From Cytobacillus purgationiresistens (GTDB lineage Bacteria; Bacillota; Bacilli; Bacillales; Cytobacillaceae): a stretch of DNA of 64,000 nt. The stretch lies in the NCBI RefSeq assembly GCF_030813235.1, contig NZ_JAUSUB010000027.1:1-64000 (forward strand). The letters run 5' to 3'. How positions within the stretch are numbered: the first letter of the stretch is position 1; each line of letters starts with the position of its first letter. A program made the translations under genes and the position numbers. This document shows, piece by piece, positions 7,110 to 15,830 of the stretch. The notes under the pieces are model-generated. The model saw only the letters and a program-made list of their open reading frames with translations. It was not told where the DNA came from and made no database searches.

Positions 7110-8646
7110 CTATATGTTAGGTGTCGATATTGGCACAACAAGTACGAAAGCTGTTTTATTTAGTGAAAGCGGGAAGGTGATCCAGCAGGAAAATATCGGA
7201 TACCCTCTTCATACACCAGATATGTCAACAGCGGAACAAGATCCTGATGAAATTTTTCAGGCTGTTTTAAAATCCATTAGAAATATTATGAAGCAGCATT
7301 CTCAAAAAAAACTATCGTTTATTTCATTTAGCAGTGCCATGCATAGTCTCATTGCCATTGATGAAAATGATCAGCCTCTGACGCCATGCATCACCTGGGC
7401 AGATAACCGAAGCGAGGCATGGGCACATAAAATAAAAAATAAATTGAATGGGCATGAAGTGTACAAACGAACAGGAACACCCATTCATCCAATGTCACCA
7501 TTAAGCAAAATGGCTTGGATCACAAATGATCGTCCGGAAATCGCCGCTAAGGCTAAAAAGTACATTGGAATCAAAGAATATATCTTTAAAAAGTTCTTTG
7601 ATCAATATGTGGTTGATTATTCCCTGGCATCAGCCATGGGCATGATGAATCTCAAAAACTTGGATTGGGATGAAGAAGCATTAAAAATTGCCGGTGTTAC
7701 ACGTGAGCAATTATCTGAACTCGTACCAACCACCAAGATTTTCAAAAACTGTCGCCTGGATTTAGCGAATAAAATTGGAATTGATCCGCAAACTCCCTTT
7801 GTTATAGGTGCAAGTGATGGCGTGCTTTCTAACCTAGGCGTGAATGCAATTAGAAAAGGCGAAATTGCAGTCACAATCGGAACAAGCGGTGCCATCCGAA
7901 CCATTATAGACCAGCCAAAAACAGACGAAAAAGGCCGAATCTTTTGCTATGCATTAACTGAAAAGCATTGGGTAATTGGCGGTCCAGTTAATAATGGTGG
8001 AATGGTACTTCGCTGGATTAGGGATGAATTTGCCTCTTCTGAAGTAGAAACAGCGAAAAGACTTGGGATTGATCCATACGAAGTATTAACCAAAATTGCA
8101 GAACGAGTAAGACCAGGAGCAGATGGATTGTTGTTCCATCCGTACTTGGCTGGTGAACGTGCGCCACTATGGAATCCAGACGTGCGCGGCTCATTCTTCG
8201 GTTTAACGCTGTCTCATAAGAAAGAACATATGATTCGAGCAGCGTTGGAAGGCGTCATTTACAATTTATACACTGTATTTTTAGCATTAATGGAATGCAT
8301 GGAAGGGCCAGTGACCCGAATCCAAGCAACAGGCGGCTTTGCAAGATCAGATGTTTGGCGACAAATGATGTCAGATATATTCGATTCTGAGGTGGTGGTT
8401 CCTGAGAGCTATGAAAGTTCGTGTCTAGGCGCATGTATTTTAGGATTATATGCTACAGGGAAAATTGAATCATTCGAAGTTGCTTCCGAAATGATTGGCA
8501 GTACTTACAAACACATACCTAATGAAGACGCAGCTAAAGAGTACAGGCAATTGCTGCCGATTTTTATAAACCTATCAAGAATTTTAGAAGATGAGTATTC
8601 ACGGATTGCAAATTACCAAAGAAGCTTATTAAATACGAATCAATAA
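7102..8646 (+). CDS. gntK: Gluconokinase
   Basis: A 514-residue FGGY-family sugar kinase, phosphorylating gluconate to 6-phosphogluconate for the pentose phosphate pathway. The N-terminal phosphate motif GVDIGTTSTKAVLF is at residues 7-20. The second domain shows GTSGAIR, GGPVNNGGM, LAGERAPLWNP and the FGGY signature region ATGGFARSDVWRQM. Length is normal for the family. It overlaps gntR and is followed by gntP 16 bases later. Confidence 0.93.
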   Translation: MTNYMLGVDIGTTSTKAVLFSESGKVIQQENIGYPLHTPDMSTAEQDPDEIFQAVLKSIRNIMKQHSQKKLSFISFSSAMHSLIAIDENDQPLTPCITWADNRSEAWAHKIKNKLNGHEVYKRTGTPIHPMSPLSKMAWITNDRPEIAAKAKKYIGIKEYIFKKFFDQYVVDYSLASAMGMMNLKNLDWDEEALKIAGVTREQLSELVPTTKIFKNCRLDLANKIGIDPQTPFVIGASDGVLSNLGVNAIRKGEIAVTIGTSGAIRTIIDQPKTDEKGRIFCYALTEKHWVIGGPVNNGGMVLRWIRDEFASSEVETAKRLGIDPYEVLTKIAERVRPGADGLLFHPYLAGERAPLWNPDVRGSFFGLTLSHKKEHMIRAALEGVIYNLYTVFLALMECMEGPVTRIQATGGFARSDVWRQMMSDIFDSEVVVPESYESSCLGACILGLYATGKIESFEVASEMIGSTYKHIPNEDAAKEYRQLLPIFINLSRILEDEYSRIANYQRSLLNTNQ

Positions 8647-8662
8647 TATTGGGGGGATTATC

Positions 8663-10009
8663 ATGCCGTTAGTTATTGTAGCAATTGGAATTTTAGCATT
8701 ACTTGTATTGATCATGGGTTTAAAACTAAATACCTTTATTTCATTAATCATTGTTTCATTCGGTGTTGCGCTCGCACTGGGCATGCCGATGACGGATATC
8801 GTTAAAACGATTGAAGGCGGACTGGGCGGAACATTGGGGCATATCGCCTTAATTTTTGGTCTTGGAGCGATGCTGGGTAAATTAATCGCCGATGCCGGTG
8901 GTGCTCAACGAATTGCCATGACGCTCGTAAACAAATTTGGAGAAAAAAATATCCAATGGGCCGTTGTTGTTTCTTCCTTTATCATTGGGATTGCTCTATT
9001 TTTCGAAGTAGGATTAGTACTATTAATTCCAATCGTCTTTGCTATATCTAGGGAACTTAAAGTTTCTATTTTATATCTCGGGATTCCGATGGCTGCCGCT
9101 TTATCTGTCACACACGGATTCTTGCCTCCTCACCCGGGGCCAACGGTCATTGCCGGTGAATATGGGGCAAACATTGGTGAAGTATTGCTTTACGGCTTTA
9201 TTGTCGCCATTCCAACCGTTATCATAGCTGGACCGATATTTACTAAAATCGCAAAAAAAATTGTTCCAAATTCATTCACAAAAACAGGAAACATCGCATC
9301 TTTAGGAGACCAAAAACAATTTAAACTAGAAGACACGCCTGGCTTTGGCATTAGTGTATTTACAGCAATGCTGCCTGTCATTCTCATGTCTATCGCTACA
9401 ATTATTACCTTGCTTCAAGACACACTTGGATTCGCAGATAATCAGGCGCTTTCTATCATCCGTTTCGTTGGAGACGCCTCTATTGCTATCCTGATTGCCC
9501 TGCTTGTTGCCATTTATACTATGGGATTGGGCAGAAATATACCAATTAAAACAGTCATGCAATCATGTACAACTGCGATCACGCAAATTGGTATGATGCT
9601 GTTAATCATTGGAGGCGGCGGTGCCTTCAAGCAAGTATTAATTGATGGCGGTGTCGGCGACTATGTGGCCGAGCTATTCCAAGGCACTACACTATCGCCG
9701 ATTATACTTGCTTGGACGATCGCAGCAATCTTACGTATATCACTGGGCTCTGCCACAGTAGCAGCTTTGACTACAGCCGGTCTAGTTATACCGCTCTTAG
9801 GTCAAACAGACGTAAACCTTGCATTAGTCGTGCTTGCCACTGGCGCTGGAAGCTTAATCGCCTCCCACGTCAACGATGCTGGATTCTGGATGTTTAAAGA
9901 GTATTTTGGTTTAAGTATGAAAGAAACCTTTGCAACCTGGACATTGCTTGAGACGATTATTTCTGTCGCAGGATTGGGCTTTGTGCTATTATTAAGCTTG
10001 TTTGTATAA
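8663..10009 (+). CDS. gntP: Gluconate permease
   Basis: A 448-residue membrane protein of the GntP family with about 12-14 hydrophobic segments and the conserved HGFLPPHPGP loop near residue 150. The C-terminal region SHVNDAGFWMFKEYFGL is typical of gluconate:proton symporters. GGGGGG precedes the ATG. It is the last gene of gntRKP; the 6-phosphogluconate dehydrogenase gene gntZ seen after gntP in B. subtilis is absent, since a terminator hairpin follows at once. Confidence 0.93.
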   Translation: MPLVIVAIGILALLVLIMGLKLNTFISLIIVSFGVALALGMPMTDIVKTIEGGLGGTLGHIALIFGLGAMLGKLIADAGGAQRIAMTLVNKFGEKNIQWAVVVSSFIIGIALFFEVGLVLLIPIVFAISRELKVSILYLGIPMAAALSVTHGFLPPHPGPTVIAGEYGANIGEVLLYGFIVAIPTVIIAGPIFTKIAKKIVPNSFTKTGNIASLGDQKQFKLEDTPGFGISVFTAMLPVILMSIATIITLLQDTLGFADNQALSIIRFVGDASIAILIALLVAIYTMGLGRNIPIKTVMQSCTTAITQIGMMLLIIGGGGAFKQVLIDGGVGDYVAELFQGTTLSPIILAWTIAAILRISLGSATVAALTTAGLVIPLLGQTDVNLALVVLATGAGSLIASHVNDAGFWMFKEYFGLSMKETFATWTLLETIISVAGLGFVLLLSLFV

Positions 10010-10015
10010 TATGAG

Positions 10016-10054
10016 AAATCCCCCCCTTTCAATCGATTTCAAAGGGGGGGATTT
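10016..10054 (+). terminator. Terminator hairpin after gntP
   Basis: A perfect 14-bp inverted repeat, AAATCCCCCCCTTT (10016-10029) with AAAGGGGGGGATTT (10041-10054), has an 11-base loop. It follows the gntP stop by seven bases. The U tract is short, but the GC stem is strong. Confidence 0.75.
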
Positions 10055-10103
10055 GACTACTTGAAGCTTTCTCAGAATGGCTTCACTCTTTTATTCATGC
10101 TTT

Positions 10104-10499
10104 TCATATATTTGCACTTAATAGCTTTGCATAGCAGTCCGATAGATAAACATTTACTTGATTAAGATAAAATTCACCTTGATCGCATATTAACTTGCCA
10201 TCAATTGCAGCAATTTCATCTAATCGCTGCGTACCTCTGCGGCTCTCTTTAGTAACATAGATCCTATACAATTCTTGGTCTACAGTCACTCTCAATGTAT
10301 TTCCTTTAAATCGCAAATAAAAGAAATTAAATATCTCATTTTTATATTCAAGATCTTCATATTTCGCTTTCAAATCCAATTCCAAATGATAAAAGTAAAT
10401 CGAGCTGTAACGCAAATCCTCAAAGCACTTCAAAATCAACTCTTTATCTTTATCCGCCACACTTTGCCTCATTTTTTCTGCTATATCTTCTCTATTCAC
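10104..10499 (-). CDS. Hypothetical protein, 131 residues
   Basis: A complete open frame whose ATG lies just downstream of GGGGGAG (minus strand). The N-terminal half is charged and helical, the C-terminal half mixed alpha/beta; there is no signal peptide or membrane segment. I do not recognise a family. It lies downstream of a small XRE regulator on the same strand and may be co-transcribed with it. Confidence 0.65.
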   Translation of the reverse strand: MNREDIAEKMRQSVADKDKELILKCFEDLRYSSIYFYHLELDLKAKYEDLEYKNEIFNFFYLRFKGNTLRVTVDQELYRIYVTKESRRGTQRLDEIAAIDGKLICDQGEFYLNQVNVYLSDCYAKLLSANI

Positions 10500-10591
10500 A
10501 CTTGATCACTCCCCCATTTAATATCAAATCCGTTGATAATCATGGCAGTTGTTCTCTAAGCTGCTCCACCCACACCATCTGTTCGCATCAG

Positions 10592-10834
10592 TTATGATGT
10601 CCTACATGTATGAGATTCTTGTACTTTATAATCTAAAAATAGAACGTTAATATCAGAACCCAGTATCTCTGTTAAAGCAAAGGCCATTCTTAATGTTGGA
10701 CTCGATACGCCATTCTCCCAATTGCTGATGGTAGACTTATTGCATTTAAGGATGTTCGAGAGCTCAACTTGAGTATACCCTTTATTTTTTCTCGCCCTAA
10801 TCAGATTATCATTCTTTATAGTAATCCCTCCCAT
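10592..10834 (-). CDS. Small XRE-family (Cro/CI) DNA-binding protein
   Basis: About 80 residues, almost entirely one helix-turn-helix domain: RARKNKGYTQVELSNILKC, then NKSTISNWENG and the typical third-helix SPTLRMAFAL. The ATG (10832-10834) has only a weak ribosome site. A strong GGGAGGG lies inside the first codons and would instead suit an ATA or ATT a few codons later, so the exact start is open. It is divergent from the larger XRE gene at 10983, as in many lysogeny-type switches, but no phage genes are visible nearby. Confidence 0.8.
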   Translation of the reverse strand: MGGITIKNDNLIRARKNKGYTQVELSNILKCNKSTISNWENGVSSPTLRMAFALTEILGSDINVLFLDYKVQESHTCRTS

Positions 10835-10937
10835 CAATCCAAGTTATTTGTATTTTAATTTTAAATCCAAGTTTCTTGAATGTCAATCCATATTGTATGA
10901 ATATTTTGGATAACATTTCAATCAAAATCGAATTAAG

Positions 10938-10954
10938 GTACAATATATTTGTAC
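10938..10954. promoter_or_regulatory. Candidate operator between divergent XRE genes
   Basis: GTACAATATATTTGTAC has perfect 6-bp arms, GTACAA and TTGTAC, around five bases. It lies about 30 bases before the ATG at 10983. An autoregulatory site for the downstream XRE protein is inferred from symmetry and place. Confidence 0.5.
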
Positions 10955-10982
10955 TTTCAAACTATAGAAAGAGTGATTCTGA

Positions 10983-11360
10983 ATGATATCACAAAGACTG
11001 AAGGAAATTCGCAAACAGCGCGGTTTGACCCAAGATGCCTTAGCGCAAAAAGTAAATACGAAAAAAACAACCATTTCCAACTATGAAACAGGCTATAGCA
11101 CACCATCTAATGAAATGCTGGTTGACCTGGCAAAGGTTTTAAATACATCAGTTGATTATTTATTAGGCATATCAAACACCGAGAATCACAGCAGTATCAC
11201 CAACATCAATCTTACAGCTGAAGAGATTAAAGTATTCGAAGAGTTCAAGAAGTATCCGATGCTATTCAACGACATCAAGTCCAATCCTGAGAAAAAGATA
11301 AAGGAACTCATTAAACTGGAGAAAGCGAAAAAGCTTTTGCTGGATGAGGATGACGATTAA
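10983..11360 (+). CDS. XRE-family transcriptional regulator (ImmR/SinR-like)
   Basis: A 125-residue protein. Residues 5-60 are a classical helix-turn-helix (LKEIRKQRGLTQDALAQKV, TTISNYETGYSTPS, VDYLLGIS). The C-terminal 60 residues are charged and helical and could dimerise. AAGAGTG precedes the ATG. It resembles repressors of mobile elements and stress operons in bacilli. Its target is not evident beyond a possible self-operator. Confidence 0.88.
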   Translation: MISQRLKEIRKQRGLTQDALAQKVNTKKTTISNYETGYSTPSNEMLVDLAKVLNTSVDYLLGISNTENHSSITNINLTAEEIKVFEEFKKYPMLFNDIKSNPEKKIKELIKLEKAKKLLLDEDDD

Positions 11361-11380
11361 TCCTTCGCTCAATTGAAAAA

Positions 11381-11405
11381 AGGAGTCTCTTTTCTAAGGA
11401 CTCCT
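11381..11405 (-). terminator. Terminator of the ddp-like operon
   Basis: AGGAGTC (11381-11387) pairs with GACTCCT (11399-11405). On the minus strand it is followed by TTTTTTC. It ends the long minus-strand operon whose last gene stops at 11457. Confidence 0.7.
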
Positions 11406-11456
11406 CGTTGAACAGAAGCAATTTAAACAAAGACTGCTTCATGAACTTTCCTCATA

Positions 11457-11990
11457 TTATTCGCCCTTCATCACCCACACTGAAAATGCCTTTTCTCTGC
11501 CAACATTTACATACCGATGCGGCGTTGTACTTTGGAAGTGGATGCTATCTCCTTCACCAAGAAAGATTTCTTCCTCACCCAAAACAATTTTCATCTCCCC
11601 CTGAATCACATAGCCAAACTCCACACCAGTATGGCTGACAAGCTCCATTTCACTTTGTTCTCCAGGGAGAATTTCTACCAGAAGAATTTGATCGTCCCCC
11701 AGGTGGCTCGGGATGAGTTCATGATAAAGAACTTTGTCGTTTGAAAGCTGGAGAAGACGGTGTTCACCCTTCCTAATGACAATTTGGTCTTCTTTTGCAC
11801 CCTCAAAAAAGTAATTGATTGGCGTGTTCAGGGCAGCGCAGATTTTCCAAAAGTTGCTGACAGTAGGGTCCACAAGACCCCTTTCAATTTGTGAAAGGAG
11901 GCCTTGGCTCAGTCCTGTTTTTTCTGATAAAGCTGATAGCGTTAATCCTTGTTTTTTGCGTATTTCGCGGACCTTGTATTCTCTTATCAT
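11457..11990 (-). CDS. XRE-cupin transcriptional regulator
   Basis: A 177-residue protein with an N-terminal helix-turn-helix (IRKKQGLTLSALSEKTGLSQ, LSQIERG) and a C-terminal cupin barrel (residues 100-175: SHTGVEFGYVIQGEMKI, LGEGDSIHFQSTTPHRYVNV). This is the architecture of PuuR/SutR-type regulators that sense small ligands. It is the last gene of the ddp-like operon, 15 bases after the ATPase stop, with GGGAG upstream. It probably controls the operon in response to the imported peptide or amino acid; that role is inferred from position. Confidence 0.88.
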   Translation of the reverse strand: MIREYKVREIRKKQGLTLSALSEKTGLSQGLLSQIERGLVDPTVSNFWKICAALNTPINYFFEGAKEDQIVIRKGEHRLLQLSNDKVLYHELIPSHLGDDQILLVEILPGEQSEMELVSHTGVEFGYVIQGEMKIVLGEEEIFLGEGDSIHFQSTTPHRYVNVGREKAFSVWVMKGE

Positions 11991-12005
11991 CTCTTCAGGC
12001 TCCCT

Positions 12006-12938
12006 TTAATAATGGCATGCAACCATATGGTCTTTTCCTCTTAGTTCAAGTTCAGGACCTACTAAGCACTTCTCCGTCCGCTTAGGACATTTTTCGTAGA
12101 AGATGCAGCTGTTTTCAGTCTTGGACTGAGCCGTTTCGGCAAAGCCTTTCATCTTTTGTTCATTTTCTTCGATCAAGCTTGGCAAGGATGATAATAGAAT
12201 TTCTGTATAAGGGTGCTGTGGATTATTGAACAGTTCTTCCGTTTCGCCCATTTCAACAATATTGCCTTTATAGAGCACTGCGACTTTGCTGCACATATAT
12301 TTAATGACAGACATATTATGCGAGATAAATAGATAGGTTAACCCCCGCTCTTCTTTTATTTCTTTTAATAGATTCAGCACTTGCGCCTGAACAGAAACAT
12401 CAAGTGCCGAGGTTGGTTCATCCAATATAATGAATGAAGGTTCTGTTATCAATGCTCGTGCAATCGCAATCCGCTGACGCTGGCCTCCGCTGAACTCATG
12501 AGGATAGCGATCAAGATACTCTTCTTTCAGCCCCACTCTTTTTATCAGCTTGATCAGATGATCATAGGAGCCTTTTTGCTTTCTTTCATTTTTGCTAAGA
12601 GCATAGAGTGGCTCTAAGATAATTTCTTTAATGGTCATTCTTGGGTCTAATGAAGATTGCGGATCCTGAAAAACGGTTTGCAATTCTCCCGGCTTTCTCC
12701 GAACATACTTGCTTTTCTTCCACAATGGATTTCCTTCGTAGAGGATTTCTCCTCCTGTTGGATGCTCCAGGCCAATTAATAGTTTGCCAAACGTACTTTT
12801 TCCTGAACCCGATTCTCCAACGAGACCTAAGACATCGCCTTCCAAGATTGAGAGGGTCGTATCGTTGAGAGCCTTAATCGTTACCTTTCCTTTTTGATAA
12901 TACTTCTGCACCTGATCCATTTCGATGATCATTGTCAT
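12006..12938 (-). CDS. dppF: Dipeptide/oligopeptide ABC transporter ATP-binding protein (DppF/OppF)
   Basis: About 310 residues: an ABC ATPase with Walker A GESGSGKST, signature FSGGQRQR, Walker B FIILDEP, and the C-terminal oligo/dipeptide region with the cysteine cluster CIFYEKCPKRTEKC that marks this subfamily and may bind an iron-sulfur cluster. The frame is open to an ATG at 12971 inside the preceding gene. I place the start at the ATG at 12938, because AAAGGG sits at a proper distance and the preceding gene stops at 12940. Confidence 0.9.
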   Translation of the reverse strand: MTMIIEMDQVQKYYQKGKVTIKALNDTTLSILEGDVLGLVGESGSGKSTFGKLLIGLEHPTGGEILYEGNPLWKKSKYVRRKPGELQTVFQDPQSSLDPRMTIKEIILEPLYALSKNERKQKGSYDHLIKLIKRVGLKEEYLDRYPHEFSGGQRQRIAIARALITEPSFIILDEPTSALDVSVQAQVLNLLKEIKEERGLTYLFISHNMSVIKYMCSKVAVLYKGNIVEMGETEELFNNPQHPYTEILLSSLPSLIEENEQKMKGFAETAQSKTENSCIFYEKCPKRTEKCLVGPELELRGKDHMVACHY

Positions 12939-12939
12939 A

Positions 12940-13899
12940 TCATCCATCCCTTTCCAGCCAGCAAGCGACATCGTGTTGATTTTGCCAATGAGTTAAATGC
13001 GGTTGCTTCATTTTACAAACTTCCATAACATGCTGACAGCGAGAGGCAAACGCACATCCTGCTGGCCGTTCCATTAAATTCGGCACCTCGCCGTGGATGG
13101 CCTTCAATGGTTCATTTGCGTCTTTTCCATCCGGTAACGCCTCAATTAAGGCCTTCGTGTATGGGTGCTGAGGCGCGTATAAGACTTCCTTCGTCACACC
13201 TGATTCAATGACCTCGCCTGCATACATGACAATCGTTCGATCGCAAACCTCTGAAACAACCCCTAAATCATGGGTGATGAACAGAATTGATGTTCCTTTT
13301 TTCTCATTTAATTCTTTCATAAGCTGCAATATTTCATGCTGAATCGTTACATCCAGGGCAGTAGTTGGTTCATCCGCAATCAGCAAATCTGGCGGTGCAG
13401 CCATTGCTAGTGCAATCACAATCCGCTGACGCATGCCTCCGCTTAACTCAAAAGGATATTGCTTGGCAACATACTCCGGGTTGTGAATATGTACGTCTTT
13501 TAAAGCATTGATCATTAATTGTTTTGCTTCTTTTTTAGATACCACCCTATGTCTGCGGATGACTTCTGATAATTGTTCCCCAACCTTCATGGTTGGATGA
13601 AGGGCAGTCATAGGCTCTTGGAAAACCATCGCAATTTTTTTGCCTCTAATCGTTTGTATTTCTTTTTTTGATAACGTTAATAGATTCTCACCTCGATAGG
13701 AAATTTCTCCATCGATAATGTCGGCATTCTTTTCTAACAGATTTAAAATAGATAGAGCGGTTATCGACTTTCCTGAGCCAGATTCTCCAACAATGCCCAC
13801 TACTTCCTTTTCATCAACTGTCAAATTAATATTTTTTAATGCTTCAATTGTTCCTCTAAAGGTTTGAAAATTCACGTGCAAATTTTTTATTTCTAACAT
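12940..13899 (-). CDS. dppD: Dipeptide/oligopeptide ABC transporter ATP-binding protein (DppD/OppD)
   Basis: A 319-residue ABC ATPase with Walker A GESGSGKS, Q-loop MVFQEPMTALHPTM, signature LSGGMRQR, Walker B LLIADEP and a C-terminal CAFASRCQHVMEVC cluster. It pairs with DppF to form the two-ATPase motor of a peptide importer. It lies 13 bases after the DppC gene and is nearly contiguous with dppF. Confidence 0.92.
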   Translation of the reverse strand: MLEIKNLHVNFQTFRGTIEALKNINLTVDEKEVVGIVGESGSGKSITALSILNLLEKNADIIDGEISYRGENLLTLSKKEIQTIRGKKIAMVFQEPMTALHPTMKVGEQLSEVIRRHRVVSKKEAKQLMINALKDVHIHNPEYVAKQYPFELSGGMRQRIVIALAMAAPPDLLIADEPTTALDVTIQHEILQLMKELNEKKGTSILFITHDLGVVSEVCDRTIVMYAGEVIESGVTKEVLYAPQHPYTKALIEALPDGKDANEPLKAIHGEVPNLMERPAGCAFASRCQHVMEVCKMKQPHLTHWQNQHDVACWLERDG

Positions 13900-13912
13900 G
13901 TTGGGTTCGCTC

Positions 13913-14797
13913 CTATCTACTAGATCTCGGATCTAACACATCTCGTATTCCGTCTCCCATTAAATTCAACGCACCAGCGGATAAGAAAAGAAATAAGCAT
14001 GGAAATGTCGGATACCACCAAAAATCAAGTAAATATTTCCAGCCGATACTGATCATCGCTCCCCATTCAGGTGCAGGCGGCTGCGCACCCAGTCCTAAGA
14101 ATCCTAATGTGGCAATTAACAAAATCGCATCGCCAACGTCCAGTGTTCCTTGAATAATGACAGGTGAAACTGAATTCGGCATAATATGCTTCCGAATGAT
14201 TCGGAAGGGATGAATGCCAAACGTTTGCGCCGATTTAACAAACAACGACTCTCGCAAGCTTAATGTCTCACTTCTAGCTAAACGAACATAGACCGGGATT
14301 TTGACAAAAGCAATCGCAATCATTGCATTTTGAATGCTTGGCCCTAACGCTGCAGCCAATGCCATTGCAAGTATCAATGTAGGAAATGCGAGAATCATAT
14401 CCATTGTTCTCATTATGATTTGATCAATATATCCTCCAAAATATCCTGATACTGTGCCAATCATTAACCCGACTATCGCTGCGATCACAATCGCTACTAT
14501 CGCTAACCCCAACGAAAGCCTGGCACCATATAAGATTCTCGTAAAAATATCGCGCCCAACTTCATCCGTACCAAACCAATGAGCCCATGATGGCCCTTGA
14601 AACTTGTTCGCTGCATCAATGACATTCGGGTTGTAGGGAGTCAACAATGGCGCGAATAGCGCAGCAAGAATGATTACGCCTAGAATGACCGCGCCTACCA
14701 TTGTCAGCTTATTCTTCTTCAACTTATATAAAAGCGCACTCCTCTTAACAAAAGGTGCCTGCTGTACTTCTGTTTGCGTCTGAACTTCCATTTTCAT
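13913..14797 (-). CDS. dppC: Dipeptide ABC transporter permease (DppC)
   Basis: A 294-residue membrane protein of the OppBC family. It has a cytoplasmic N-terminus, the OppC N-terminal helix, a periplasmic-side loop with HWFGTDEVGRDIF, five further helices, and the EAA-type loop around IIRKHIMPNSVSPVI. AGGAGGAG directly abuts the first ATG, so the third codon, also ATG (14789-14791), is the likelier start. It is followed by dppD after 13 bases. Confidence 0.92.
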   Translation of the reverse strand: MKMEVQTQTEVQQAPFVKRSALLYKLKKNKLTMVGAVILGVIILAALFAPLLTPYNPNVIDAANKFQGPSWAHWFGTDEVGRDIFTRILYGARLSLGLAIVAIVIAAIVGLMIGTVSGYFGGYIDQIIMRTMDMILAFPTLILAMALAAALGPSIQNAMIAIAFVKIPVYVRLARSETLSLRESLFVKSAQTFGIHPFRIIRKHIMPNSVSPVIIQGTLDVGDAILLIATLGFLGLGAQPPAPEWGAMISIGWKYLLDFWWYPTFPCLFLFLSAGALNLMGDGIRDVLDPRSSR

Positions 14798-14810
14798 CTC
14801 CTCCTCTCTA

Positions 14811-15815
14811 TCATTCTTTTATTTGTGGATTGAGCACGTAATAAGAGAGATCGACAATTAGATTAATTAAGACATAGCCAATTGAAATAAATACTGTAAA
14901 ACCCATCATCGCCGGAAAATCTAAATAAGCGATAGAATCAACGACATATTTCCCCATCCCTGGCCAGCCAAATACCGTTTCAGTCACGACCGCACCGCCG
15001 AGTAAGGCACCAAATGAGACGCCGATGACTGTAATGGTCGGAATTAATGCGTTTCTTAGGCCATATTTAATTAATAGATAAGGTCCATTGATTCCGTTGG
15101 CAATCGCAGTGCGAAAATATTCCTTCTCAAGCACCTCAAGCATGCTGGCTCTAACTTGACGAGTGATAATCGCCAATTGCGCAAACGATAGAACGATGGC
15201 AGGAAGCAGAATATGGCGCAGACTGCTTTGGAAGGCAACCCAGTCACCGCTTAATAAACTATCTAATAAGTACAAGCCAGTCACATGGGTAGGCGGATTG
15301 ACCTGCATTTCAATACGTCCATTTGCCGGAAACCACCCTAGTACCCCGTAAAAAATAAAAATCACTAGCAAACCACTCCAAAAAACTGGTGTGGAGATCC
15401 CGCTAATTGTGAAAATACGGCTAGCATGATCCCAAAAAGTATTCTTCTTAACAGCTGCTAAAATACCTAGAGGAATCCCGATAATGATAGCGATGAAAAA
15501 GGCTAGTATCGCTAATTCCAATGTGGCAGGGAAAAAGATGATCAAATCATCTAAAACAGGCTTTTGCGTTCGTATGGATGTACCTAAATCACCTGTTAGC
15601 AACCCTTGCATATAATTGGCATATTGGGTCAAGATCGGCTGATCCAGTCCCAATTGCTCTCTCACTTGCTCTAATGTTTCCTGATTAGCCCTTTGACCGG
15701 CCATCATGCTGGCCGGATCCCCAGGAATAATATTTGAAAGGATAAAGGTAATCAATGTGACGCCAAATACAACAAAGACAAGTAACAATAGTCTTTTGAA
15801 AATCATCTTGGTCAT
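14811..15815 (-). CDS. dppB: Dipeptide ABC transporter permease (DppB)
   Basis: A 334-residue permease with six predicted helices. The typical DppB N-terminal segment reads FILSNIIPGDPASMM and QLGLDQPILTQY, and the coupling loop is EYFRTAIANGI. GGGGGA lies before the ATG. It stands between the binding-protein gene and dppC, in the canonical order. Confidence 0.92.
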   Translation of the reverse strand: MTKMIFKRLLLLVFVVFGVTLITFILSNIIPGDPASMMAGQRANQETLEQVREQLGLDQPILTQYANYMQGLLTGDLGTSIRTQKPVLDDLIIFFPATLELAILAFFIAIIIGIPLGILAAVKKNTFWDHASRIFTISGISTPVFWSGLLVIFIFYGVLGWFPANGRIEMQVNPPTHVTGLYLLDSLLSGDWVAFQSSLRHILLPAIVLSFAQLAIITRQVRASMLEVLEKEYFRTAIANGINGPYLLIKYGLRNALIPTITVIGVSFGALLGGAVVTETVFGWPGMGKYVVDSIAYLDFPAMMGFTVFISIGYVLINLIVDLSYYVLNPQIKE

Positions 15816-15830
15816 AAAAATCCCCCGGTC

